Assembly (NCBI RefSeq): GCF_014243445.1
Contig: NZ_JACLQD010000002.1
Coordinates: 496,001-560,000 of the forward strand
DNA from: Paragemmobacter straminiformis
GTDB lineage: Bacteria > Pseudomonadota > Alphaproteobacteria > Rhodobacterales > Rhodobacteraceae
Length of the DNA: 64,000 nt
Direction of reading: 5' to 3'
The position numbers were made by a program, and so were the translations under genes. Shown here piece by piece: positions 1 through 8,716 of the stretch. The first letter of the stretch is position 1; every line of letters begins with the position of its first letter. The notes below the pieces were generated by a model, which ran no database searches, was not told the DNA's origin, and worked only from the letters and a program-made list of their open reading frames with translations.

Positions 1-80
1 GAAAGCATCATCAGCGTATTGGTCGGCCCCGGCGTAAGCAGAAGCAGCAAGATGGCCAAGGCAATTTCGGGTGTCGGCAT
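1..80 (-). CDS. LysE-family amino acid exporter, N-terminus only
   Basis: Only the first 26 codons lie in the window; the gene runs off the left edge. The peptide begins MPTPEIALAILLLLLTPGPT, a hydrophobic first membrane helix followed by the TPGPT/N signature typical of LysE/RhtB exporters, which export amino acids or homoserine lactones across the inner membrane. The start is the ATG whose complement is cat at 78-80. It diverges from lipA across about 200 bases. Substrate cannot be told from this fragment. Confidence 0.7.
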   Translation of the reverse strand, partial: MPTPEIALAILLLLLTPGPTNTLMML

Positions 81-277
81 GTGTGGTTTCCCTGATGTCA
101 GCCCGACTTGGCAAAAACGGCACCATTCGGGCCATGACATGGATCAAATAGCCGCTTTGCCAAGGGCCGCATAGTCCCGACGCTTGGTTGCGCATGGCGG
201 GGAAAGGGCTTATCTCGGGGGAAGATCGGCGTTGCCGCGATGTTGGCAGGGGCAGGGCCGGAGCAAGGAGAGCGAGC

Positions 278-1228
278 GTGCGCGACCTGAAACTGCCCGA
301 ACAGCGCCACCCCGAAAAGGCGCACCGGCCCGACAACGAGCAGCCGAAGAAACCGGCATGGATCAGGGTCAAGGCCCCGACCAGCGCGGGCTACAAGCAG
401 ACGCGCGATATCCTTAAGGAAAAGAAGCTGGTGACAGTCTGCGAGGAAGCGGGCTGTCCCAATGTGGGCGAGTGCTGGAGCCAGGGCCACGCCACCATGA
501 TGATCATGGGCGAGATCTGCACGCGGGGGTGCACCTTTTGCAACGTGGCGACCGGCAAGCCGCAAACGCTTGACGCTTTCGAGCCGGGTCGGGTGGCGCA
601 TGCGGTGGCCGAACTTGGTCTGAAACATGTGGTCGTGACCTCGGTCGACCGCGACGATCTCGAGGACGGGGGGGCCGAACATTTCGCCCAGACCATCCGT
701 GCGATCCGCCACCGCGCGCCTGGAACGACGATCGAGGTGCTGACGCCCGATTTCCTGAAATGCCCGCCCTCGGCGCTTGAGGCGGTTGTCGCGGCGCGGC
801 CCGATGTGTTCAACCACAACCTTGAAACCGTGCCGGGACTATACCCCGAGGTGCGGCCCGGTGCGCGCTATTTCCATTCGCTGCGCCTGTTGCAGAAGGT
901 CAAGGAACTTGACCCGACGCTGTTCACCAAATCGGGGATCATGGTGGGCCTTGGCGAGGACCGGCAGTCAGTCTTGCAGGTGATGGACGACATGCGCGCG
1001 GCGGATGTCGATTTCCTGACCATCGGCCAATACCTGCAACCGACGCCCAAGCACCACAGGATCGACCGTTTCGTCACTCCCGACGAATTCAAGGCCTATG
1101 AGACCAGCGCCTATGGCAAGGGGTTTCTGATGGTCTCGGCAACGCCGCTGACGCGGTCGTCCTATCATGCGGGCGACGATTTCGAGCGGCTGCGCGCGGC
1201 GCGGCTGGAAAAACTGGGGCGGGTCTGA
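278..1228 (+). CDS. lipA: lipoyl synthase LipA (radical SAM)
   Basis: LipA inserts two sulfur atoms into octanoyl groups on lipoyl-dependent proteins. Both iron-sulfur sites are visible: the auxiliary cluster motif [12 protein letters not shown] near residues 52-63 and the radical-SAM motif CTRGCTFC shortly after. The 316-residue length fits the family. I use the GTG at 278 because the protein then starts [20 protein letters not shown], as I expect for close relatives, and GGAG lies 7 bases upstream; an ATG 90 bases earlier would add an unrelated arginine-rich leader. It converges on the porin gene. Confidence 0.95.
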   Translation: MRDLKLPEQRHPEKAHRPDNEQPKKPAWIRVKAPTSAGYKQTRDILKEKKLVTVCEEAGCPNVGECWSQGHATMMIMGEICTRGCTFCNVATGKPQTLDAFEPGRVAHAVAELGLKHVVVTSVDRDDLEDGGAEHFAQTIRAIRHRAPGTTIEVLTPDFLKCPPSALEAVVAARPDVFNHNLETVPGLYPEVRPGARYFHSLRLLQKVKELDPTLFTKSGIMVGLGEDRQSVLQVMDDMRAADVDFLTIGQYLQPTPKHHRIDRFVTPDEFKAYETSAYGKGFLMVSATPLTRSSYHAGDDFERLRAARLEKLGRV

Positions 1229-1236
1229 CCCGCCCC
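1216..1236. terminator. stem-loop spanning the lipA stop codon
   Basis: GGGGCGGGT, a CTG loop and ACCCGCCCC form a perfect 9-bp stem that contains the lipA TGA. It sits between convergent lipA and the porin gene and could act on transcripts from both sides. No T-tract follows on either strand, so factor-independent termination is not assured. Confidence 0.45.
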
Positions 1237-1243
1237 GAAGCGA

Positions 1244-2143
1244 TCAGAACTTGTAGCCGACCGAAGCATCCATCAGCACGGTGGAATTGTCTCCGTCGGC
1301 GATGCCGCCGGACAGGTAGGCGCCATTGCCAAAGCCCCAAGCCGCCGTCACGCCGTAAAGATATTCCTCTTCGGTGAAGTCCTTGCGCGCAAGGCTGCCG
1401 CCGATGGTCATGTTGTCGGACAGGCGGTAATCGCCGGAAAGCTGGAAGGTCGTGCCGTCGCCGTCGATGGTCTGGCGTGACAGGTAGGCGGAAACGGTGA
1501 ACTGGCCCTGATCATGCGCCACGCCGATCAGGCCCGAAAAACCGCCTTCGAGGCTTTTGTTCTCGATCATGCCTTCGATCTGCGTCTGGCCCATCGTGTA
1601 TTCGCCGGCAAGCTGGAAGAGCGTGCTGCCGGTTCCCTCGAATTTATGCACCGAAGCGCCGTAGCGGATGGCGCCCGCGCTGTTTGAATAGCGCAGGCCG
1701 TAGCTTTGGCGGTCTTCGCGCTTGGCGATGACGCCGACCATCGACGGCGTGCCGAGGGCGACGTTCTGGCCGGGGATCATGCCGCCCGCGTCGATGCCCT
1801 TCATGCCCGCAAAGGAGGGCACGTCGATCAGCATGTCGGCCACGGATTCGGGTGCGCCGATGGCAAATTCGCCAAAGCCCGAATTGACCAGTGCGGCGGC
1901 GTAGAAGGATTTGAGTTCCGGCCCGTTATCCAGCGCAAAGTCGGAATCGGTGCCAAGTTCGACACCAAGCGCGCCGCCACGGTAGCGCAGCATGGCGTCG
2001 GCGGAAAAGAGCATCGTCTCGGCACCGTTGCCACGAAGATATTCGAGTTCGAACTGGCCCGAGGTTTCGAGACCCTGAGCCTGCGCCGCAAACGGGCAAA
2101 GCATGACGAGAAGCGCCGGAAGCGCGGGGGGGAACCTGTTCAT
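1244..2143 (-). CDS. outer-membrane porin (Gram-negative porin family)
   Basis: A Sec signal peptide (hydrophobic core PALLVMLCPFAAQA, predicted cut after AQA) is followed by about 280 residues of alternating polar/aromatic beta-strand sequence rich in Gly, Tyr and Asp. The chain ends VGYKF, with the C-terminal Phe recognised by the BAM machinery. This fits a trimeric diffusion porin of the outer membrane, somewhat short for a 16-strand barrel. I start at MNRF; an in-frame start three codons earlier is possible. Substrate selectivity is unknown. Confidence 0.8.
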   Translation of the reverse strand: MNRFPPALPALLVMLCPFAAQAQGLETSGQFELEYLRGNGAETMLFSADAMLRYRGGALGVELGTDSDFALDNGPELKSFYAAALVNSGFGEFAIGAPESVADMLIDVPSFAGMKGIDAGGMIPGQNVALGTPSMVGVIAKREDRQSYGLRYSNSAGAIRYGASVHKFEGTGSTLFQLAGEYTMGQTQIEGMIENKSLEGGFSGLIGVAHDQGQFTVSAYLSRQTIDGDGTTFQLSGDYRLSDNMTIGGSLARKDFTEEEYLYGVTAAWGFGNGAYLSGGIADGDNSTVLMDASVGYKF

Positions 2144-2233
2144 TATATACAACCTGCTGCTCGGTTTTTTTTACGGGCTACCACAAGTTGGGTTTACCCG
2201 CAACCATTCGTGGCCCGGGGCGCGGCAACCGGC

Positions 2234-3127
2234 CTATTCGACCGGCGCCACGCGTTGCAGGTAGGCCGCCACGGCCTGACGGTCGGATTCGGGCAGTTTG
2301 GACATGTTTTCCACCACATGCGCCATATGGCCGCCGACCGAGTCGTAGTCGGGCGTGAAGCCCGAGGTCAGGTATTCCACGACCTCGTCCGCGCTCCATG
2401 TCAGCTTGGCGGGGGTGATGTTGGGAATGCGCCCCTCGCCCGAGGGATTGGGCGCACCGGCAAGCCAGCGCGACCGGTCCAGACCGCCCAGCGCGTTGCG
2501 CGGCGTGTGGCATTCGCCGCAATGGGCAAGGGCCTCGGCGATGTAGCGGCCACGGGTTTCGACGGGCGTCAGGTCGGGGGCGTCGATGGCCCATGCGGGG
2601 GCGGCGAAAAGGGTTTTCCAAAGGCCGAGGCCGCGGCGCAGCGTGAAGGGAAAGGCCATGTCATGCGGCTGGCTGGGGGTGGCGTCGGGCGGCAGGGTTT
2701 GCAGATAGGCGTAAAGATCGACCACGTCCTGCGGCTGCATCAGCTGGTAGGATGTATAGGGCAGGGCGGGGTAGAGGTGTTCGCCGTCGCGCCCGATGCC
2801 GCGTTGCAGGGCATTGCCAAGGTCTTGCAGCGACCATGCGCCGATGCCGTGGTCGGGGTCAGACGAGATGTTGGGGGCGATGAAGGTGCCGAAGGCAGAG
2901 GGGAATTTCTGTCCCCCGGACAGGATCAATTGCGCCTCGCCCGTGGCCCCTTCGGCCATGTGGCACGAGGCGCAGCCTGCGGCGGTGAACACCTGCTGGC
3001 CATGCGCCGCATCGGGGCTGAGGCCCGCGAAGCTGTCAGCCGGAAGCGGGGCGGGTTCGGTGAGATACCAGAAGGCGGCAAGGCCAAGAAGGGCAAGGCC
3101 GCAAAGCACTGTCAGAACACGCCGCAT
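2234..3127 (-). CDS. dihaem c-type cytochrome, membrane-anchored
   Basis: An N-terminal hydrophobic helix (about residues 3-22) precedes two cytochrome c domains with haem-attachment motifs CASCH (about residue 52) and CGECH (about residue 207). The helix lacks an obvious cleavage site, so the protein is probably anchored in the inner membrane facing the periplasm. Such dihaem cytochromes pass electrons from periplasmic dehydrogenases to the oxidase chain. No dehydrogenase gene is adjacent, so the partner is unknown. Confidence 0.85.
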   Translation of the reverse strand: MRRVLTVLCGLALLGLAAFWYLTEPAPLPADSFAGLSPDAAHGQQVFTAAGCASCHMAEGATGEAQLILSGGQKFPSAFGTFIAPNISSDPDHGIGAWSLQDLGNALQRGIGRDGEHLYPALPYTSYQLMQPQDVVDLYAYLQTLPPDATPSQPHDMAFPFTLRRGLGLWKTLFAAPAWAIDAPDLTPVETRGRYIAEALAHCGECHTPRNALGGLDRSRWLAGAPNPSGEGRIPNITPAKLTWSADEVVEYLTSGFTPDYDSVGGHMAHVVENMSKLPESDRQAVAAYLQRVAPVE

Positions 3128-3220
3128 GAAGGTTACCCCGAAGTTGATGGCAGGATGCTAGGTGGTGACGAAGGTGTCGGACAAATGACGTTTTCGCCAA
3201 GTGACTTGGTCAAGTGGCGG

Positions 3221-3388
3221 TCAGGGTTTCAGCTTTTGCGGGGTCAGCCAGTCGGGAAAGCCCCAAAGCCGTTCGGCCCCCGCGACAAGCAGGCACAGCG
3301 CCACCACCACCAGAACCAGCCTGACGCGGTCTGCCGATGGCGGGTTGCGCGCCCAGCGGGCCATCCGGATGAACCAGATCGGCGTCAT
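3221..3388 (-). CDS. small single-pass membrane protein downstream of hpt
   Basis: A 55-residue protein with a positively charged N-terminus ([17 protein letters not shown]) and one hydrophobic helix ([15 protein letters not shown]). Its ATG overlaps the hpt TGA by four bases (ATGA), so it is very likely translated by coupling from the hpt message. The inside-positive rule places the N-terminus in the cytoplasm. I recognise no family or function. Confidence 0.65.
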   Translation of the reverse strand: MTPIWFIRMARWARNPPSADRVRLVLVVVALCLLVAGAERLWGFPDWLTPQKLKP

Positions 3389-3924
3389 GCGGTGAAGCGG
3401 ACCTTGCCGATATAGGGCAGGTTGCGGTTGCGCTGCGCAAAGTCGATGCCATAGCCCACGACGAATTCGTCGGGGATCTCGAAACCCGTCCATGTGGCGC
3501 GGATATCCACCTCGCGGCGCGAGGGCTTGTCGAGCAGGGCGCAAACCTCGAGGCGCTTGGGTTCGCGCGACAGAAGCAGGTTCTTGACGTGATGCAGCGT
3601 AAAGCCCGTGTCGACGATATCCTCGACCACCAGCACGTCGCGGCCCGCGATTTCGCCGCGCAGGTCCTTGAGGATGCGGACCTCGCGGCTGGAATGCATG
3701 GCATCGCCGTAAGAGGAGGCCTCGAGGAAGTCGACCTCGACGGGGAGGTCGATCTCGCGCACGAGATCCGCGATGAAGACGAAAGAGCCGCGCAGCAACC
3801 CCACGACGATGAGCTTGTCGGTGCCCTTGTAATGGGCGGTGATTTCCTTGGCCAAGGCCTCGACCCGTGCGGCGATGCTTTTGGCGCTGATCATCTGGTC
3901 GATGACATAAGGTTGGTCGGTCAT
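3385..3924 (-). CDS. hpt: hypoxanthine phosphoribosyltransferase
   Basis: Converts hypoxanthine (and usually guanine) plus PRPP to IMP/GMP in purine salvage. The PRPP-binding loop [13 protein letters not shown] is clear near residues 99-111, preceded by the [12 protein letters not shown] segment of the type I PRTase fold. At 179 residues it has the usual length. It is transcribed with the following small membrane gene and diverges from the RatA-like gene. Confidence 0.95.
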   Translation of the reverse strand: MTDQPYVIDQMISAKSIAARVEALAKEITAHYKGTDKLIVVGLLRGSFVFIADLVREIDLPVEVDFLEASSYGDAMHSSREVRILKDLRGEIAGRDVLVVEDIVDTGFTLHHVKNLLLSREPKRLEVCALLDKPSRREVDIRATWTGFEIPDEFVVGYGIDFAQRNRNLPYIGKVRFTA

Positions 3925-4003
3925 ACTGTCCCTGCGGCTTTGGGCCTCTTGATTTCCGGCCCCCGCTTAACCAATACCGTGGGGCAAGTCACGGATCGAT
4001 CAG

Positions 4004-4471
4004 ATGCCAACCCATCATGAAGTCAAGCGGCTGCCGTATTCGGCGACGCAGATGTATGACCTTGTGGCCGATGTGGCCGCCTATCCCAAGTTTCTGCCGT
4101 GGAATTCCGCCGCGCGCATCCGGTCGCGCATGCCCGTCACCGGCACGGGTGGCGAGGCGGGCGAGGTGATGGAGGCGGATCTGGTGATCAGCTTCAAGGT
4201 GTTCCGCGAGCGTTTCGGCAGCCGCGTGACCCTGTGGCCCGCGCGCAAGCGGATCGAGACGGAATATCTGGACGGCCCCTTCCGGCACATGCGCTCGACC
4301 TGGGATTTCCGCGATGTCGAGGGGGGCTGCGAGGTCGAGTTCTTCGTGGACTTCGAATTCCGCAACGCGCTGTTGCAGGGGATCATCGGGGTCGTGTTCA
4401 ACGATGCAATGCAGCGCGTGGTCCGCGCCTTCGAGCGGCGCGCGGCCGAATTGCACGGCCCAAAGGTCTGA
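4004..4471 (+). CDS. RatA/Coq10-family START (SRPBCC) protein
   Basis: The 155-residue protein is a single polyketide-cyclase/START domain: it opens with HEVKRLPYSATQMYDLVADVAAYPKFLPW, diagnostic of the Coq10/RatA family. Coq10 homologues bind ubiquinone or its precursors and help respiratory function; the E. coli member was named RatA, a ribosome-association toxin. There is no partner antitoxin gene here, so I favour the quinone-chaperone role. It diverges from hpt, with about 80 bases between starts. Confidence 0.8.
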   Translation: MPTHHEVKRLPYSATQMYDLVADVAAYPKFLPWNSAARIRSRMPVTGTGGEAGEVMEADLVISFKVFRERFGSRVTLWPARKRIETEYLDGPFRHMRSTWDFRDVEGGCEVEFFVDFEFRNALLQGIIGVVFNDAMQRVVRAFERRAAELHGPKV

Positions 4472-4531
4472 CCGCGACGGAACGGGCGGGGCGGCGCGTA
4501 TCAGCAAAACACCCTTGAAAGGGAGACGCCG

Positions 4532-5380
4532 ATGCTGCGCCTTGTGCTTTTGCTGTGCCTGATCGCGCTGCCCGCCGTGGCAGAGACCGTCACGCTGGAC
4601 GGGCGGTCCTATCTTGTCGACCTGCCGCCCCGGCCCGAGGGGGCGCCCGTGATCCTTGCCCTGCATGGCGGGGGCGGCAGCGCAAAGCAGTTCGCCCGCG
4701 CCTCGGGCCTGTCGCGACCCGCTGTTCGCATGGGATTTGCGGTGATCTACCCCCAAGGGACGGGGCGCATTGCCACATGGAACGGCGGCTATTGCTGCGG
4801 GGCGGCCCAGCGCGAGGGGGTGGATGATGCGGCCTTTCTCGATGCGGTGGTGGCCGATGCGGTGCTGCGCTTCGGGCTTGATGGGGCGCGGCTTTACGCA
4901 ACGGGCATGTCGAACGGGTCGATCATGGCCGAAACCTATGCGGCGCTGCGTCCCGGCCGCTTGCGGGCGGTGGCCGGGGTTTCGGGCACGATGGATACGG
5001 GGCGGTTCAGGGTGACGGCCCCCGTGCCGCTTCTGGTCATCCACGGGACTGCCGACGCGATGGTGCCCTATGCCGGAGGTCGGGGAGAGACGAGCCTGAC
5101 GCAAACCGATTTCGCGCCGGTCGCGGCGGTCGAGGCGGCATTCCTTGCGCCGTTTCCGGTTCTGGCGCAGGGCGAGCGGGTGATCGATCGGGCAGATGAC
5201 GGGATGCGGGTGGTCGAAAGAAACCATGCCGACGCGAAGGGGCGGGTGCAAGTGCGGGTCATGACGGTCGAAGGCGGGGGCCATGCCTGGCCGGGAAGCC
5301 TGCGCGCCACGCGGCAGGGGGAAACGCGCGACATCGATGCGACCGCAGAAGTGCTGCGATTCTTTGCCCTGCACCGTTAG
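4532..5380 (+). CDS. secreted alpha/beta-hydrolase esterase (PHB-depolymerase-like)
   Basis: A signal peptide (LVLLLCLIALPAVA) precedes a hydrolase of the LpqC/poly-hydroxybutyrate-depolymerase-like family. Visible features are the oxyanion segment LALHGGGGS, the nucleophile elbow GMSNGS (Ser about 127), GTADAMVPYAGG with the likely acid residue, and GGGHAWPG with the catalytic His. A CC pair near residue 88 may form a disulfide. Substrate is not predictable; feruloyl esters and polyesters are both hydrolysed by this family. It follows the RatA-like gene on the same strand after 60 bases. Confidence 0.8.
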   Translation: MLRLVLLLCLIALPAVAETVTLDGRSYLVDLPPRPEGAPVILALHGGGGSAKQFARASGLSRPAVRMGFAVIYPQGTGRIATWNGGYCCGAAQREGVDDAAFLDAVVADAVLRFGLDGARLYATGMSNGSIMAETYAALRPGRLRAVAGVSGTMDTGRFRVTAPVPLLVIHGTADAMVPYAGGRGETSLTQTDFAPVAAVEAAFLAPFPVLAQGERVIDRADDGMRVVERNHADAKGRVQVRVMTVEGGGHAWPGSLRATRQGETRDIDATAEVLRFFALHR

Positions 5381-5397
5381 CCCTTGCGGGCGCCGGT

Positions 5398-5892
5398 CTA
5401 GCCCCCGAACTGGCCCCCGGTCTGGCCCAGTGCCTGCGCCAAAAGCGCCAAGGCATGCGCGACGGAGGCCTTGCGGACATTGGCGCGGCCGAGGGGGCCG
5501 AAATCCACGGTTTCGCAGCGGGTGGGCCGGCCAGATTGCGCAAGGCCGAAGCAGACGCGGCCTTCGGGCTTGAAATCTGACCCGCCGGGTCCGGCAATTC
5601 CGGTGACCGAGACGGCAAGTTGCGCGGCCGAGCGGGCCAAGGCGCCTTCGGCCATTTCGCGGGCGGTTTCCTCGGACACGGCACCGAATGCGCCGAGCGT
5701 GGTTTGGCTTACGCCCAGCATGTCGGATTTGGCGGCGTTGGAATAGGTGACGAAACCGCGGTCGAACACATCGGACGATCCGGCGATATCGGTCAGCGCG
5801 GCCGAGATCATGCCCCCCGTGCAGCTTTCGGCGGTTGCGATCCGCAGGCCCTTTTGGCGGGCGGCTTGCAGCAGGGCAGCGGGGTCGGTCAT
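5398..5892 (-). CDS. CinA C-terminal domain protein (nicotinamide nucleotide amidase)
   Basis: A 164-residue protein made only of the CinA C-terminal domain, with ATAESCTGGMISAALTDIAGSS near the N-terminus and VTGIAGPGG in the middle. This domain deamidates nicotinamide mononucleotide (PncC activity) in pyridine-nucleotide recycling. Its ATG overlaps the stop of pgpA by four bases, so ispDF-pgpA-cinA are read as one coupled operon. Full-length CinA has an extra N-terminal domain that is absent here, as in many proteobacteria. Confidence 0.88.
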   Translation of the reverse strand: MTDPAALLQAARQKGLRIATAESCTGGMISAALTDIAGSSDVFDRGFVTYSNAAKSDMLGVSQTTLGAFGAVSEETAREMAEGALARSAAQLAVSVTGIAGPGGSDFKPEGRVCFGLAQSGRPTRCETVDFGPLGRANVRKASVAHALALLAQALGQTGGQFGG

Positions 5893-6386
5893 CGCATGAA
5901 GATCCCGTGGGCGATGCCTGCCGAGATGACGACCGCCACTCCGGCAAAAAGACCGGCCCAGAGATCGTCGATCATCACCCCGTCGGCGTCGCCGCGCGCA
6001 TCGGCGCGGCCCGCAAGCCAGGGTTTCCAGATGTCGAAGAAGCGGAAGAAGAAGAAGGCCGCGACCCAGCCGGGGTAGGGCATGAACCCTTCGTGTCCGC
6101 GCCACCAGAAGGCGACGGCGGGAAAGAGCAGGGCGATCCACTGTCCGGCAACCTCGTCTATGACGAATTCCGAAGGGTCTGCACCGGGCTTGCCGGACAA
6201 TTCGCTCCGGCAGGCCCAGAACCCTGCCAGCGTGGCTGCGACCGTTGCGAGCGCAAGCACCGGCGCGCCAAGGAAGCGGTCGATCAGCAGACCCGCGACG
6301 ATGGCCGCCGCAGACCCCCATGTGCCCGAGGCCGGGCGCAGGTGGCCGATGCCGAAGACCGTGGCGATGCGATAGGCGAGGGTCAT
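5889..6386 (-). CDS. pgpA: phosphatidylglycerophosphatase A
   Basis: PgpA removes the phosphate from phosphatidylglycerol phosphate in the inner membrane, giving phosphatidylglycerol. The 165-residue protein has the family's GTWGSAAA segment near residue 22, the acidic VIDEVAGQ motif near residue 75, and several hydrophobic helices. It overlaps the upstream ispDF stop and downstream cinA start by four bases each, indicating tight translational coupling. Confidence 0.92.
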   Translation of the reverse strand: MTLAYRIATVFGIGHLRPASGTWGSAAAIVAGLLIDRFLGAPVLALATVAATLAGFWACRSELSGKPGADPSEFVIDEVAGQWIALLFPAVAFWWRGHEGFMPYPGWVAAFFFFRFFDIWKPWLAGRADARGDADGVMIDDLWAGLFAGVAVVISAGIAHGIFMR

Positions 6387-7543
6387 GCGCGCACCAGCAG
6401 GGCTGTGGCGAGCGAGGCGATCCCCTCCTCGCGGCCGGTGAAGCCAAGGCGTTCGGAGGTGGTGGCCTTGACGCTGACCTGATCGGGCGAGACGCCCATT
6501 ATTTCGGCAAGTTTCGCTTGCATATCAGCGGCATGCGGGCCGATCTTCGGGCGTTCGCAGACAAGCGTGACATCGCAATTGCCCAGTTTCCAGCCCATGC
6601 TTGCGGCCAGTTCGACCGCGTGGCGCAGGAAGATATGGCTTTCGGCCCCCTTCCATTGCGGATCGCTGGGCGGGAAGTGTCGGCCGATGTCGCCTTGGGC
6701 CAGCGCGCCGTAGATCGCGTCGGTCAGGGCGTGCATTCCGACATCGGCGTCGGAATGGCCCAAGAGCGCCTTGTCATGCGGGATGCGGACGCCGCAAAGC
6801 CAGACATGGTCGCCCGCGGTGAAGGCGTGAACGTCGTAGCCGTTGCCGATGCGGAGGGTCATTGCGCGGTCTTTCAGGATGGCTTCGACACGGGCGAAAT
6901 CGGCGGCGAAGGTCAGTTTGATGTTGGACTCGTCGCCTTCGACGATGGAAACGTCAAGCCCTGCGGCGCGGGCCACGGCGACATCGTCGGCGGCAGGGGC
7001 GCGGTGGGCGCGGTGGGCCGCGAGGATATCGGGAAAGCGGAAGCCCTGCGGGGTCTGCGCGCGCCACAGACCCGAACGGTCCTGCGTGCCGGTGACAAGG
7101 CCCGCCTCGCCGCGCCAGAGCGCATCGGTCACGGCAAGGGCGGGGGCTGCTCCGGGGCTTTGGGCCAGCGCGTCGAGAACGCGGCCGATCACCTCGGCCG
7201 AGACGAGGGGGCGCGCGCCGTCGTGGATCAGCACCGTGGCGGGAGGGGCACCGAGGGCAAGCGCCTCGAGCGCATTGCGCACCGAGGCATCGCGCGTGGC
7301 CCCGCCTTCGACGAAGGTGACGCCAGTCAGCACTTCGGGCGGCAGGCTTTCGGCGCGGGGGCGGTCTTCGGGGTGGATCACGAGGACGATGTTGGCGATG
7401 GAGGCCGCGCGGAAGGCGGAAATGGTATGTGCGACCACGGGCCGCCCTGCGAGGCTTTGCCATTGTTTGGGAAGATCGCCCCCCGCTCGGGTGCCGCGTC
7501 CGGCCGCGACGATGATAGCCGCTGTGTCGCGGTCTGTGGGCAT
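6383..7543 (-). CDS. ispDF: bifunctional IspD-IspF isoprenoid enzyme
   Basis: A fusion of two MEP-pathway enzymes. Residues about 1-225 are IspD (2-C-methyl-D-erythritol 4-phosphate cytidylyltransferase), opening with [20 protein letters not shown]. Residues about 228-386 are IspF (2-C-methyl-D-erythritol 2,4-cyclodiphosphate synthase), with the GNGYDVHAF metal site and GHSDADVG. IspDF fusions are common in alphaproteobacteria. I start at [10 protein letters not shown]; a start 20 codons earlier lacks family sequence. It leads the ispDF-pgpA-cinA operon and diverges from dusB. Confidence 0.95.
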   Translation of the reverse strand: MPTDRDTAAIIVAAGRGTRAGGDLPKQWQSLAGRPVVAHTISAFRAASIANIVLVIHPEDRPRAESLPPEVLTGVTFVEGGATRDASVRNALEALALGAPPATVLIHDGARPLVSAEVIGRVLDALAQSPGAAPALAVTDALWRGEAGLVTGTQDRSGLWRAQTPQGFRFPDILAAHRAHRAPAADDVAVARAAGLDVSIVEGDESNIKLTFAADFARVEAILKDRAMTLRIGNGYDVHAFTAGDHVWLCGVRIPHDKALLGHSDADVGMHALTDAIYGALAQGDIGRHFPPSDPQWKGAESHIFLRHAVELAASMGWKLGNCDVTLVCERPKIGPHAADMQAKLAEIMGVSPDQVSVKATTSERLGFTGREEGIASLATALLVRA

Positions 7544-7625
7544 GGTAAGGGTCGCACTCCTGAGGCTTGCGCCCTGTTTAGGCCAGACCGCTGCGCCTGA
7601 CAATCTGGCGGGTTATCGGGCAAAC

Positions 7626-7642
7626 TGCACAAAATTTGTGCA
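7626..7642. promoter_or_regulatory. NtrC-type binding site upstream of dusB-ntrBC
   Basis: TGCACAAA, one A, TTTGTGCA: a perfect 8-1-8 inverted repeat matching the enteric NtrC consensus TGCAC-N7-GTGCA. It lies 94 bases before the chosen dusB start, in the region divergent from ispDF. Since the operon encodes NtrC, the simplest reading is autoregulation. Binding is inferred, not shown. Confidence 0.6.
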
Positions 7643-7664
7643 TCTGCTGTTTTTCGTCCATATT
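7636..7664 (+). promoter_or_regulatory. possible sigma-70 promoter for the dusB-ntr operon
   Basis: TTGTGC at 7636-7641 and CATATT at 7659-7664 are separated by 17 bases, giving a weak -35/-10 pair. The -35 lies inside the right arm of the NtrC box, an arrangement expected for repression by NtrC. The match is modest (3/6 and 4/6 to consensus). Confidence 0.3.
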
Positions 7665-7735
7665 CATGGCGCGATGCCTTGGTCTTGGTGCCAAGCGGGC
7701 GCTACCACCAACCCAACTGCACAAGGAACAGGCAA

Positions 7736-8716
7736 TTGGCGCTCTGCCTCGGACCGAATCTTATCGACCCTCCGGTGCTGCTGGCACCTTTGGCGGGGAT
7801 CACCGATCTTCCGTTTCGCCGCATGGTGGCGCGCTTCGGTGCGGGTCTTGTCGTGTCCGAGATGGTTGCCAGCCAAGAGGTGGTGCGCGCCCAGCCCGAG
7901 GCGCGGGCGCGGGCCGAGCTGGGATTGGGCGAGCAGGCGACTTCGGTGCAGCTTGCGGGGCGGGAACCCTATTGGATGGCCGAGGCCGCGCGCCTGATGG
8001 AGGCGCAGGGGGCAAAGATCATCGACATCAACATGGGTTGCCCGTCAAAGCGGGTGACGACGGGGCTGTGCGGGTCGGCCCTGCTGCGCGATCTGGACCT
8101 TGCGCTTGATCTGATCCGCGCCGTGGTGCGCGCGGTTTCGGTGCCTGTCACGCTCAAGACGCGGCTTGGCTGGGATGACGCGCTGCTGAACGCGCCCGAA
8201 CTTGCCAAGCGGGCGCAGGACAACGGCGTGCGGATGGTGGTGATCCACGGGCGCACGCGGTGCCAGTTCTACAAGGGCAATGCCGATTGGGCGGCCATTC
8301 GCGCGGTCAAGGATGCGGTGGCGATTCCGGTCATCGCCAATGGCGACATCGTGGACGGGGCGACCGCCAAGGCGGCTTTGGCGCAATCGGGGGCCGACGG
8401 GGTGATGGTCGGTCGGGGGGCGCAGGGTGCGCCCTGGCGGCTCGCGCAGATTTCGCACGCGCTTTATGGCACGCCCGCGCCGGTGGTGCCGCAGGGGGCC
8501 GCACTTGGCGATCTGGTTTCCGAACATTACGAGGCGATGCTGGGCTTTTATGGCCGCGATCTTGGCATGAAATGCGCCCGCAAGCATCTGGGCTGGTATC
8601 TGGACGAGGCGGGACTGGCTGGCGCGCGGGGCGCGATCCTGACCGCCGAGGACCCGGCCACGGTGTTGCGGCTGGTCAGCGCGGCCTTTGCGGGCGCAGG
8701 GCAGGTGGCGGCATGA
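7736..8716 (+). CDS. dusB: tRNA-dihydrouridine synthase DusB (NifR3)
   Basis: Reduces specific uridines in the tRNA D-loop with NADPH and FMN. The TIM-barrel motifs are clear: PPVLLAPLAGITDLPFR near the start, INMGCPSKRVTTGLCG with the catalytic Cys, and NGDIVDGATA. I choose the TTG at 7736, 8 bases after AAGGA, because the protein then begins LALCLGPNLIDPPV as homologues do; an ATG 57 bases upstream would add an unmatched leader. The gene is the nifR3 of Rhodobacter capsulatus and heads the ntr operon. Its stop overlaps the ntrB start by four bases. Confidence 0.92.
   Translation: MALCLGPNLIDPPVLLAPLAGITDLPFRRMVARFGAGLVVSEMVASQEVVRAQPEARARAELGLGEQATSVQLAGREPYWMAEAARLMEAQGAKIIDINMGCPSKRVTTGLCGSALLRDLDLALDLIRAVVRAVSVPVTLKTRLGWDDALLNAPELAKRAQDNGVRMVVIHGRTRCQFYKGNADWAAIRAVKDAVAIPVIANGDIVDGATAKAALAQSGADGVMVGRGAQGAPWRLAQISHALYGTPAPVVPQGAALGDLVSEHYEAMLGFYGRDLGMKCARKHLGWYLDEAGLAGARGAILTAEDPATVLRLVSAAFAGAGQVAA

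Noticed and set aside
4004-4471. Toxin-antitoxin system based on the RatA-like protein
   Set aside because: RatA proteins are named toxins by history, but this is a Coq10-type START domain and there is no partner antitoxin gene beside it.
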